This document shows, piece after piece, positions 18,295 through 25,832 of a stretch of 64,000 nt of DNA. Both the position numbers and the translations under genes were made by a program. How positions within the stretch are numbered: position 1 is the first letter of the stretch; the number at the start of each line of letters is the position of its first letter. Origin of the DNA: Candidatus Fluviicola riflensis (GTDB lineage: Bacteria; Bacteroidota; Bacteroidia; Flavobacteriales_D; Crocinitomicaceae). The notes beneath the pieces are model-generated. The model was not told the origin of the DNA. It ran no database searches and worked only from the letters and a program-made list of their open reading frames with translations. Location: contig CP022585.1 of NCBI GenBank assembly GCA_002243285.1, positions 1,266,669 through 1,330,668 on the forward strand, read 5' to 3'.

Positions 18295-18777
18295 TCAGTG
18301 GAAAGCCATTTTCCTGATAATAGCTTCGTGCTCAGGAAACTGTTCTAGTAATGTCTCCGTATCAAACAACTCGAAATCACGGAAATCAAATCCGGGAGCC
18401 ACAGCGCATGAAACCAGGCCGTAACCGTCATCTCCAAGTACCGACGAACCGAAAATAGTTCCGCCTTTCACCAAATAAAACGGTAATTGCCCTTTTGAAA
18501 CATCATTTCCCAAGACAAATTCGTGGTGACCGTTTTCATCCAGCGTATGCACCACAATCGGATTTCCTGCATGGAAATACCAGCATTCATCAGCTGTGAT
18601 CCGGTGGAAACGAGAAGTATCCGTATCGGTGAGCAAAAAGAAGATCGAAGTCATCAGTGAACGATCCTGTGGTTCCAATTGCTGTTCCGACCGATACGTT
18701 TCACGGTAAAAACCACCTTCTGGATGCGGTAGCAAACCAAGGCTTTCAATCAACAACTGTGCTTCGGGATGTCTCAT
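18295..18777 (-). CDS. Cupin-fold DUF985 protein
   Basis: 160 residues. It starts with the typical ESLGLLPHPEGGFYRETYRS, and later has FHRITADECWYFHAGNP and SCAVAPGFDFRDFEL, as expected for the Cupin_5/DUF985 family. The biochemical role of the family is unsettled; sugar epimerase-like folds have been described. The ATG overlaps the stop of the upstream outer-membrane protein gene (ATGA, 18774-18777), so translation is coupled. Confidence 0.9.
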   Translation of the reverse strand: MRHPEAQLLIESLGLLPHPEGGFYRETYRSEQQLEPQDRSLMTSIFFLLTDTDTSRFHRITADECWYFHAGNPIVVHTLDENGHHEFVLGNDVSKGQLPFYLVKGGTIFGSSVLGDDGYGLVSCAVAPGFDFRDFELFDTETLLEQFPEHEAIIRKMAFH

Positions 18778-19559
18778 TGTTCTACCGGACCGGGTTTGAA
18801 CTGTTCGCCTTTCTGTTTAAAGGTCGGCAGGTAATAACGTGCTTCGATTGAAAAATAGGAACCGTTTACCCGTCCGATTGAAATAATATCGTTACTTGAA
18901 CCGCTCTTTTTTACAAAACCTACACCGAGGAAAATGGGACGAAACGGAATTTTAGCCGATCCGCCAAAATAAAAGGTACCTGCTTTTTTAGTGCGGAACT
19001 CAAAACCGATTCCTGCGCCTGAAGCAAAATGCGTCCGTTCTACGCGACGTCCTTCCATTTGCAGGAGGTATTTTCCGCCGGGAAGGATCGAATCACGCAC
19101 ATCGCTCGGATAATGCACAATCGAAAAGCCCAGCGCGGCATTCATGTACCAGCGTTCCGAAAGTTGAACGTAAAACAGGGCGTTCACCGGAATATCGTAA
19201 TTCACGAAACTCAACCGTTTGTTTCCGTAAACGTTTGAATCCGGATAAGACATATCAACCTCAAAATTGCGGCGCACCTGGTACAATCCGGTTTCGATGC
19301 TGATGAGTTTTGTAATACCTATTCGAACGGAAGCCCCAAAGGTAAATCCCGTTTTTTGTGTAAACGATGTTGTGCTTAACAGGGCTGTGTCCTGGAAAGA
19401 AGTGCTCTTGGAACCGATAAAATTACTCCCAAAAATTGGAGCGGCCGTTAATCCGAAATACGACGGAAAACGGTCTTTTTTCTTTTTCGGTTGCTGTGAA
19501 AAAGCGGTTTGCGAAACCAGCGTCACCAAAAGTGAAAGCATCAGCCAACGTTGCATCAT
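18774..19559 (-). CDS. Outer-membrane beta-barrel-like protein
   Basis: 261 residues from ATG at 19559. A longer frame starts at 19616, but the signal peptide (MMQRWLMLSLLVTLVSQTAFSQQ) begins at 19559. After a basic stretch (KKKKDRFPSYFG) come alternating amphipathic strands such as FTFGASVRIGITKLISIETGLYQ and FASGAGIGFEFRTKKAG, the layout of small PorT/OmpA-like barrels. The function is unknown. It is translationally coupled to the cupin gene. Confidence 0.75.
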   Translation of the reverse strand: MMQRWLMLSLLVTLVSQTAFSQQPKKKKDRFPSYFGLTAAPIFGSNFIGSKSTSFQDTALLSTTSFTQKTGFTFGASVRIGITKLISIETGLYQVRRNFEVDMSYPDSNVYGNKRLSFVNYDIPVNALFYVQLSERWYMNAALGFSIVHYPSDVRDSILPGGKYLLQMEGRRVERTHFASGAGIGFEFRTKKAGTFYFGGSAKIPFRPIFLGVGFVKKSGSSNDIISIGRVNGSYFSIEARYYLPTFKQKGEQFKPGPVEQ

Positions 19560-19646
19560 ACTACCAAAATGTTTTTGGGAAATGTGTTTGATACTATAGA
19601 ACGGAGTTTGTTGCATAATCGTTGAATCAACGGGTATATTATCGGA

Positions 19647-20231
19647 TTATTGTTTCCAGGTAGTGAAGTATTCAATGGGTTTACGCTGACCTTTTGGCCA
19701 TTCAATTGCCGGATAACCAACATAAAACAATCCGACGCATTTGTCATTTTCAGTTAAATCAAGCAAATGATTCATGGCAGATGTGTGAATAACCGCCGGT
19801 GTCGACCAAAATCCACCCAAACCGTAAGCTGTACATGTTAAATGCATGTTTTGAACGGCGCAGGCAACTGCCAATAGTTCGTCCTGTTCAGAAATGCGTA
19901 GCGTTTCATCGCGTTTCATGGAAACAGCAATCACCGCCGAAGCCAGTTTTGGCCTGTTGATGAGTTTCGCCAGCTTGGCATCATTTTGTTTTTCAGACGG
20001 CACGGTGTCGAGGTAAATACGCCCCAGCTGTTCACTCAGATCAAGCAACGAAGTTTCGGTGAAAACGGTAAATCTCCAGGGCTGCGTCATACCATGGGTA
20101 GGTGCCCAGATAGCATTGTTCAGCAACAGTTCCAGTTGTTCCCGGTGCACTTTTCGGGTGCTGAATTGTTCCGGAAAAATGGTGCGTCTGTCGCGGATTA
20201 CCGCTGTTATTTCACTTAGATTGTACTGCAT
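19647..20231 (-). CDS. Nitroreductase-family FMN oxidoreductase
   Basis: 194 residues. The N-terminal RDRRTIFPEQFS and NAIWAPTHGMTQPWRFTVF carry the FMN phosphate-binding pattern (R-R-S/T, ..AP..xxxQPWrF). Later, YGLGGFWSTPAVI and KCVGLFYVGYP complete the fold. It is a small nitroreductase that uses NAD(P)H to reduce nitro or quinone compounds; the true substrate is unknown. No signal peptide. Confidence 0.9.
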   Translation of the reverse strand: MQYNLSEITAVIRDRRTIFPEQFSTRKVHREQLELLLNNAIWAPTHGMTQPWRFTVFTETSLLDLSEQLGRIYLDTVPSEKQNDAKLAKLINRPKLASAVIAVSMKRDETLRISEQDELLAVACAVQNMHLTCTAYGLGGFWSTPAVIHTSAMNHLLDLTENDKCVGLFYVGYPAIEWPKGQRKPIEYFTTWKQ

Positions 20232-20276
20232 TTTACGCTATTTCAGCACAAAAATACCGCATTTTTCGGAAGAACG

Positions 20277-21713
20277 TCAACGTCCGTCGCCGGTTCCTTC
20301 GTCAATCGCCTTTTTAATATAGAAAAACAACTTGTCGATGGTTTCGTACTGGCCGTTGGGAGTCGGTCCTAATGCAGGAGCAGCTACTACATAACCAATC
20401 GGATCAATCACCACATAATGCGGAATGTTGATTACCTGATAAGTTTTGAGAATCGAATTTTCAGGCGCAACGATAACGCTTTCCCACGGGAGCCCCTTCC
20501 GGAAAGCATCCATCGTTTGCGGATCTGTTCTTCCGTCTTCTTTGATCACCATCAAAAACTGCACTTCTTTTTGGTAGCGCTGATAGATTGGCACCAACAA
20601 TTCCATTTGTTTCTGACATTCCACATTGGTCGGCGACACAAAGAATACATACAAGTGTTTCCCGCTGTACTTTTTCAGATCGTAGACGTTTCCGGAACCT
20701 GTTACGGTAAAATCGGGCGCTTTGGAACCGGGAGTGAGTTCCATCAAACGCATAATGATGTTTGCAGCGATCACACGATTCTCTTTGAACAATCCGTGAT
20801 TGGAAACACTATCCAATACCGTAAGAATGTTGGTTTGCGGAAAATCTTTTTCGTAAAATGCTTCCGACAGTGTTTTAATCATCACCAATTCGCGTAAACG
20901 AATGTTGTTTTTGAGCGTGTATTCAGCCGCGAGAGATTGCATGATCAGTGAAGGGCTCGATTTCAACAGCGACAAATAGAATTTGTTATTAATTGCAGGA
21001 TCAATACTGGTTAGCAGCTTTTCGTAATACAATTTCACATATTCCATATACGTATCATTCTGATAATACACAGGCGTTGTGCGCAGGTAGAAATCGTATT
21101 TTTCATATTTATTGCGGTTCCCTAAAAAAGTCATATTATCGATCCGGCCCATCGTAAACTTGATATGTGTACGGAAAAACAAGTCGGTGGTATCGGCTTT
21201 ATAGTAAGCTTCCACATCGGTCTTGAACTTATCAATTCGTTGACAGAAATAAGACGATTCCGCATTGTTTTTGGTGTAATAGGTCGCCAAAACTTCATCC
21301 GTCCAACGGTTAAAAGTGAGAATCTTGTAATTGATATCCGTTGAATCGAGTCCATACAGCGTCATTTCGATTTTATTTCCCAGCGGCCGGTAGGGATCGT
21401 ACGGATTGCGATCAGGCATATACAAATCGTAGCTTCCGCCTGGCTGCGCATAAATAAAACCACTGTTGTTATTGGATGAAAGTACCAGCTTACGGGTTTC
21501 ATTCAGGTAGAAACTGCAGGTAAACGTGCTGTCTTCCTGAACTGTCGTCGAGGCGATGCGTTCCTGTTTCATGGAAAGGTAATCCACTACCTGGTAAATA
21601 TCGATTTGCTGGCCCACGTAAGTCGGAGCGAAACCGGTTATTTTCGTTATTTCATCAGCCAGTGCCGACAGTGAAAAACCGAGGCATCCGAATAAAATCA
21701 CTAATTGCTTCAT
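20277..21713 (-). CDS. Secreted thioredoxin-fold (TlpA-like) protein with a single active-site Cys
   Basis: 478 residues. Signal peptide 1-19 (LSALADE). A DUF4369-like beta region is followed by a helical middle part and a thioredoxin/AhpC-like domain at ~335-470: APDFTVTGSGNVYDLKKYSGKHLYVFFVSPTNVECQKQM and IPHYVVIDPIGYVV (cis-Pro). The usual WCxxC is replaced by SPTNVEC, so only one Cys is left. It may act as a peroxiredoxin-like or non-redox protein rather than a disulfide reductase. It lies 3 bases after coaD on the same strand, so it is in that operon. Confidence 0.8.
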   Translation of the reverse strand: MKQLVILFGCLGFSLSALADEITKITGFAPTYVGQQIDIYQVVDYLSMKQERIASTTVQEDSTFTCSFYLNETRKLVLSSNNNSGFIYAQPGGSYDLYMPDRNPYDPYRPLGNKIEMTLYGLDSTDINYKILTFNRWTDEVLATYYTKNNAESSYFCQRIDKFKTDVEAYYKADTTDLFFRTHIKFTMGRIDNMTFLGNRNKYEKYDFYLRTTPVYYQNDTYMEYVKLYYEKLLTSIDPAINNKFYLSLLKSSPSLIMQSLAAEYTLKNNIRLRELVMIKTLSEAFYEKDFPQTNILTVLDSVSNHGLFKENRVIAANIIMRLMELTPGSKAPDFTVTGSGNVYDLKKYSGKHLYVFFVSPTNVECQKQMELLVPIYQRYQKEVQFLMVIKEDGRTDPQTMDAFRKGLPWESVIVAPENSILKTYQVINIPHYVVIDPIGYVVAAPALGPTPNGQYETIDKLFFYIKKAIDEGTGDGR

Positions 21714-21716
21714 ACC

Positions 21717-22175
21717 TTATTTAACGAGTTGCTGTGCATTTGTTACAAACGCATCAATTTTCCCGCCATTTTTGTAAATCTCGCGAACAATGGTCGCGTT
21801 GATAGCCAATAATGAAGGATCGGGTAAGATAAAAACGGTTTCAATGTTGCTCATCGTACGATTCATCAGCGCAATAGGCTGTTCGTAATTGAAATCTTTC
21901 ACATCACGCAAACCGCGCAATAAATGGGTACAATCCTGTTCTTTACAGAAATCAGTTGTGAGTCCGTTGAACGTCATGATTTCCACGCGCGTTTCATTTG
22001 AAAACAACGAACGAATGTGCGCCAACCTGCTTTCGAGCGAAAAAAACGGTTCTTTGGAATTGTTGTGTCCAACAGCGATCACGATGGTGTCAAAGAGCGT
22101 CAATCCTCTTTTCACAACATCTTCATGTCCTTTGGTAAAAGGGTCGAATGAACCGGGAAAACAAGCTTTTTTCAT
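21717..22175 (-). CDS. coaD: Phosphopantetheine adenylyltransferase
   Basis: 152 residues. Starts KKACFPGSFDPFTKGHEDVV with the nucleotidyl-transferase TxGH-like motif (TKGH). VGHNNSKEPFFSLESRLAHI, LLRGLRDVKDFNYE and LLAINATIVREI are the family signatures. It transfers AMP from ATP to 4'-phosphopantetheine, the penultimate CoA step. It overlaps rsmD by 4 bases; the rsmD-coaD pairing is common in bacteria. Confidence 0.97.
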   Translation of the reverse strand: MKKACFPGSFDPFTKGHEDVVKRGLTLFDTIVIAVGHNNSKEPFFSLESRLAHIRSLFSNETRVEIMTFNGLTTDFCKEQDCTHLLRGLRDVKDFNYEQPIALMNRTMSNIETVFILPDPSLLAINATIVREIYKNGGKIDAFVTNAQQLVK

Positions 22176-22717
22176 ACTGATTCCAACTTGAAAAAACTAA
22201 AATACACATTTCCGAATTGGCGTACATCTAAAAAATGGGGCAAAGCCGAAAGATCTGTTTGTCTTCCGTGTTCGATAATCATCCAGCCATTCGGGTTCAG
22301 AATATTCCGGTCAAACACCGATTGTGCCAGCTGTGCGTGAAATTTTACATCGTACGGCGGGTCAGAAAAAATAAGATCGTAGGTACAAGGCGTTTTTTCT
22401 ACAAATTGCAGCACATCATTCTTGGCGATCTGCCATTCGTCAACGATACCGAGTTCCTGCTTTAATTTGTACATATAACGGATGCACACCGGATGTTTGT
22501 CAACCGAAGTCACACAACCGGCTTCCCGCGACAAAAATTCGATGGAAATATTGCCTGTTCCTCCACAAAGGTCCAGAATGTCCAGATCAACCAAATCAAT
22601 GCGATGTTCCAGCACATTAAACAAGCCTTCTTTGGCATAATCGGTTGTGGGACGAGAAGGAAAACTTTTCGGCGGAGAAAACCGACGGGCTTTATACAAT
22701 CCACGAATTATACGCAC
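22172..22717 (-). CDS. rsmD: 16S rRNA (guanine966-N2)-methyltransferase
   Basis: 181 residues. N-terminal MRIIRGLYKARRFSPP and RPTTDYAKEGLFNVLE are RsmD hallmarks. The SAM-binding motif is LDLCGGTGNISIEFLSR and the catalytic motif is FSDPPYD. It methylates G966 of 16S rRNA in the assembling 30S subunit. It overlaps coaD by 4 bases and the upstream DUF3822 gene by 10 bases, so this is a tight operon. Confidence 0.95.
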   Translation of the reverse strand: MRIIRGLYKARRFSPPKSFPSRPTTDYAKEGLFNVLEHRIDLVDLDILDLCGGTGNISIEFLSREAGCVTSVDKHPVCIRYMYKLKQELGIVDEWQIAKNDVLQFVEKTPCTYDLIFSDPPYDVKFHAQLAQSVFDRNILNPNGWMIIEHGRQTDLSALPHFLDVRQFGNVYFSFFKLESV

Positions 22718-23466
22718 AATGATTGAAATTTTAAGTGATCATTCATAGAAATTGTAATGGAAATTGCCTCAAATTGGGCAATCTTTTTGGCAAGTTTCGA
22801 CACTTCTTCAGCAACCTGGTGAAGCGCTTCTGTGCTTGTTTGCAGAAACAATTCTCCCTTTGAAGAAATGTTTAGCTGCTGGTATGTATAAAGTAAGTGG
22901 TAAAGCACATCTTCCGCCGACTGATAAACCTGGTAAGTGGCATGAACGATCTGACCGTCTTTTCGTACCACAAGACAAAAATGATCTTCCTGTAAAATCA
23001 ACTGCGAGCGTTGCGGAATAGTGGAACCGGTGTTTAAAAAACGTAGGATATGTGACAGTTCATGTTGAATCACAATGCGGGGCAATTTGATAATCAGCGC
23101 AGACTTGATCCACATTGGCATCCGGTAAACATTCACCATATTCCATTCAGGCAGGCGATTGTAATCGATTTCGTCTTTTGAAACAGCCTGGTGAGAAGTA
23201 AGGTTGATGATGTTTTCCGGTGTTGATTCACCAAACAATGACATCGGAACCAATGTAGATTGCGCTTGCGAGTAGGAGCAGGAAAAATTCTCAAACCGGT
23301 CCGTGTTTCCGCAATCGGCAATCAGTTCCTGCAAGGTTTGTTTGTAGCCGCTGTCTGATTTATTGGTGCAGATTTTCGTTGCCAACAGTGTCGAAGTTTG
23401 GTCTTTTACCTCAAAAGCCGACATTCGGTGCGGATTGATCTCTATTGCAAGTTGATTTTTATCCAT
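22708..23466 (-). CDS. DUF3822-family protein
   Basis: 252 residues from ATG at 23466 (an in-frame earlier start at 23514 is possible but adds an unlikely tail). The shape fits DUF3822, a Bacteroidota family with an actin/hexokinase-like ATPase fold that is regularly found just before rsmD and coaD, as here. Stretches such as LTSHQAVSKDEIDYNRLPEW and DHFCLVVRKDGQIVHATYQV support this. Its biochemical role is not known to me. First gene of the DUF3822-rsmD-coaD-TlpA-like operon. Confidence 0.8.
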   Translation of the reverse strand: MDKNQLAIEINPHRMSAFEVKDQTSTLLATKICTNKSDSGYKQTLQELIADCGNTDRFENFSCSYSQAQSTLVPMSLFGESTPENIINLTSHQAVSKDEIDYNRLPEWNMVNVYRMPMWIKSALIIKLPRIVIQHELSHILRFLNTGSTIPQRSQLILQEDHFCLVVRKDGQIVHATYQVYQSAEDVLYHLLYTYQQLNISSKGELFLQTSTEALHQVAEEVSKLAKKIAQFEAISITISMNDHLKFQSLCV

Positions 23467-23550
23467 GGAAATTGCTTGACGGGGCAAAGGTATGAAAAGG
23501 GTTGTGATTTCCACTGTTGTGATCGGTTTCCGAGTGTTTATGGGATAATA

Positions 23551-23570
23551 AAGGTTTCTAACGGATAAAA
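23551..23570. repeat. TTTCTAACGGATAAAA dispersed repeat, copy 1
   Basis: GGTTTCTAACGGATAAAA with the preceding GTGTTTATGGGATAATAAA matches copies at 34881-34913, 35051-35112 and 49141-49198. Intergenic. Confidence 0.6.
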
Positions 23571-23633
23571 ATTCTTATCCTGAACTCACGTTACTTAGAA
23601 AACAGATGAAACTCGAACGGCATAAAATGAATA

Positions 23634-23666
23634 AAGCATCAATCCGCCTGAGGCGGACTGATGCCT
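23634..23666. repeat. 33-bp near-perfect palindrome with GTCCGCC core
   Basis: AAGCATCAATCCGCCT, one base, then AGGCGGACTGATGCCT: 14 of 16 positions pair. Lies 36 bases beyond the stop of the minus-strand gene at 23702, so it may end that transcript, though there is no T tract. The core TCCGCCT/AGGCGGA recurs at 28343-28358 and in part at 49164. Confidence 0.65.
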
Positions 23667-23701
23667 TACTCTTGCTTATGATTATTCACACTTAATTCAG
23701 T

Positions 23702-24124
23702 CTAATATTTCGAATGGTTTCGGTCATTCGGAGCCAATTCATCATTGATCGGTTCTATTTCCGGGGATTGAGATTCTAATGTATTAATCAATGACAATTC
23801 ACTGATTGCATCCGGATTGAAAATAATTGGTGTACTGCTGTTTTCATAGGAAATCACGATTTCGATCTTTGTTCCGGGCAGTAAACCGAGTCGGGTAAAA
23901 TCAATTTCCGCTTCCGATAAGTCAAATTTTAACGGAACAATCTTCCCGTTTACGACAATTTTAATGGTTGAAAATCCGATACCATCTTCGTTGATAGGAT
24001 TACTGATGCGGAGATTTTGACCCTGATATACTCCAGAAATGATAATGTTTCCGAATGCTTTGGACGTGAAAAGTAACAGGAATACGAAAGAGATGGTAAG
24101 AAGGAGTGTTTGCTGTTTGCTCAT
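23702..24124 (-). CDS. Secreted protein of unknown function
   Basis: 140 residues. Signal peptide (LLLTISFVFLLLFTSKAFGN) followed by a small beta-rich domain: GVYQGQNLRISNPINEDGIG, IKIVVNGKIVPLKFDLSEAEIDFTRL, LPGTKIEIVISYENSS. This arrangement is common to a conserved Bacteroidota family of periplasmic proteins without known function. The C-terminal 25 residues are acidic and polar. Confidence 0.7.
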   Translation of the reverse strand: MSKQQTLLLTISFVFLLLFTSKAFGNIIISGVYQGQNLRISNPINEDGIGFSTIKIVVNGKIVPLKFDLSEAEIDFTRLGLLPGTKIEIVISYENSSTPIIFNPDAISELSLINTLESQSPEIEPINDELAPNDRNHSKY

Positions 24125-24274
24125 TATTTTATTGGCTTTTTATTCAGTACGCAGATTGGACAGGAAATGTTGCCTGAGTTTTAAAGATTTGTTACTTTAT
24201 TGCCTGAACCGTACTGTTTGTTGATTAAGCATAACCTTCAGGCGAAGAGTTAAGGCAATTCGTCATTCAAATCG

Positions 24275-24282
24275 TATCTTTG
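24275..24282 (+). promoter_or_regulatory. Possible -7 element TATCTTTG of the RecD-like helicase gene
   Basis: TAnnTTTG match ending 4 bases before the ATG at 24287, which implies a leaderless transcript. No clear TTG at -33. Confidence 0.4.
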
Positions 24283-24286
24283 AACC

Positions 24287-25732
24287 ATGACCGTGGAAGA
24301 AGTAAAGCAACAGTGTTTGACCGATTGTTTGGCGTTTTTTCCGCACACTCCAAATTCAGAGCAAAATGAGTTGATCCATGAACTCGTTAGCTTTACATTT
24401 TCCGAAGAAAATCCGGGTTGTTTTATTCTGAAAGGCTATGCCGGAACGGGAAAAACGTCCATCTTGGGAGCATACATCAAAGCGCTCAAGAAAAACAAAC
24501 GGCGAACAGTACTCATGGCGCCAACCGGAAGAGCGGCGAAAGTATTGGCGCTCCGATCAGGTGAATTGGCAACTACGATCCACAAACGCATTTATTTCAC
24601 CAACGCCGGAGTCGATGGATCTACCCGCGTTGATTTAGCGCCTAATAAAGCGAAAAACGTCATTTTCATTGTAGATGAAGCTTCCATGATCGGTGATTTC
24701 TCGTTACAAGCCGATGGTTCTGTTTCCAGGAATCTATTGGAAGATGTGATTCAATACGTCTTTTCGGGCGAAAATTGCAAGCTGATCTTTTTGGGAGATG
24801 AAGGTCAGCTTCCGCCGGTTGGAACAACAGAAAGTCCGGCGTTGAGCAGCGAGTATTTGTCGAATTACTTTTCAGCGGTGCACTTCTCCATTTTCGGATT
24901 AACACACGTTGTTCGACAGGAACAGGAATCGGGGATTCTGGAAAATGCCACCCGGATTCGTACCGCACAGCGTGAACAGACGCTTCCACAACTCGATTTG
25001 AAACAGTACAAAGATGTACGCCCTGTTCCGGGCGATGAATTGGTGCAGCTGATCGAAGAAGCCTATGACCGTTACGGTTCGGAAGAAGTGATGATCGTAA
25101 CGCGGTCGAATAAACGCGCCAATCTTTACAACCAGCATGTGCGGAACCGCATTTTGTACATGGAAGAAGAACTTTCCGGTGGTGATTTGATGATGGCGGT
25201 CAAGAATAACTATTTCTGGCTCGATCCGTTGAGTCCCGCAGGATTCATCGCAAATGGCGAACTCTTGCGCGTGCATCGGGTGAAACGTGTGGAAACGCTT
25301 TACAATGTAAGATTTGCTCACCTGGAAGTTTCACTGATCGATTACCCGGAAATGGACCGTTTTGAAACCATCGCTTTTATGGAAACGCTTTCGGTGGAAA
25401 CGCCCAACCTGAGTCGCGCTTTTCTGAAAGACCTGTTTTTTGAAATCGAAAAAGATTTTCAACACGAGCACAATAAACAAAAGCGGTATCAGCAAATCAT
25501 GAAATCGCCTTATTTCAATGCGCTGCAACTCAAATTTGCCTACGCAGTAACCTGTCATAAATCACAGGGAGGGCAGTGGAGCGCTGTTTTCGTAGACCAT
25601 GGTTATATCGAGGAACCACAATTAGACGAATCGTTTTTACGTTGGCTTTACACAGCCGTCACCCGCGCTACCGAACAACTCTATTTCGTAAATCTGCATG
25701 AACTGTTAGTAGAGGAAACCATGAATGGCTAA
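24287..25732 (+). CDS. RecD/Dda-like superfamily 1B DNA helicase
   Basis: 481 residues. Walker A GYAGTGKTS (~residues 49-57), then RRTVLMAPTGRAAKVL (motif Ia), Walker B IFIVDEASMIGD, motif III LGDEGQLPPVG, and the UvrD_C_2-type end YAVTCHKSQGGQWSAVFVDHG with WLYTAVTRATEQLYFVN. It is shorter than RecD itself and lacks a RecB/C partner here, so it is probably a stand-alone 5'-3' helicase of the RecD2/Dda kind involved in replication or repair. Confidence 0.9.
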   Translation: MTVEEVKQQCLTDCLAFFPHTPNSEQNELIHELVSFTFSEENPGCFILKGYAGTGKTSILGAYIKALKKNKRRTVLMAPTGRAAKVLALRSGELATTIHKRIYFTNAGVDGSTRVDLAPNKAKNVIFIVDEASMIGDFSLQADGSVSRNLLEDVIQYVFSGENCKLIFLGDEGQLPPVGTTESPALSSEYLSNYFSAVHFSIFGLTHVVRQEQESGILENATRIRTAQREQTLPQLDLKQYKDVRPVPGDELVQLIEEAYDRYGSEEVMIVTRSNKRANLYNQHVRNRILYMEEELSGGDLMMAVKNNYFWLDPLSPAGFIANGELLRVHRVKRVETLYNVRFAHLEVSLIDYPEMDRFETIAFMETLSVETPNLSRAFLKDLFFEIEKDFQHEHNKQKRYQQIMKSPYFNALQLKFAYAVTCHKSQGGQWSAVFVDHGYIEEPQLDESFLRWLYTAVTRATEQLYFVNLHELLVEETMNG

Positions 25733-25740
25733 TGAAAATT

Positions 25741-25815
25741 AACCACATAGGCCACATAGAACTGAATAACTTAGAAACATACAAAACTATGTTTCCTATT
25801 GTGTTCTATGTGGTT
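25741..25815. repeat. CACATAG-type dispersed inverted repeat, copy 2
   Basis: AACCACATAGGCCACATAGA (from 25741) pairs with TTGTGTTCTATGTGGTT (to 25815) around an AT-rich middle. Lies between convergent genes, 8 bases after the helicase stop, so a bidirectional terminator role is likely. Confidence 0.75.
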
Positions 25816-25832
25816 AAAAACAAGATTATGTG

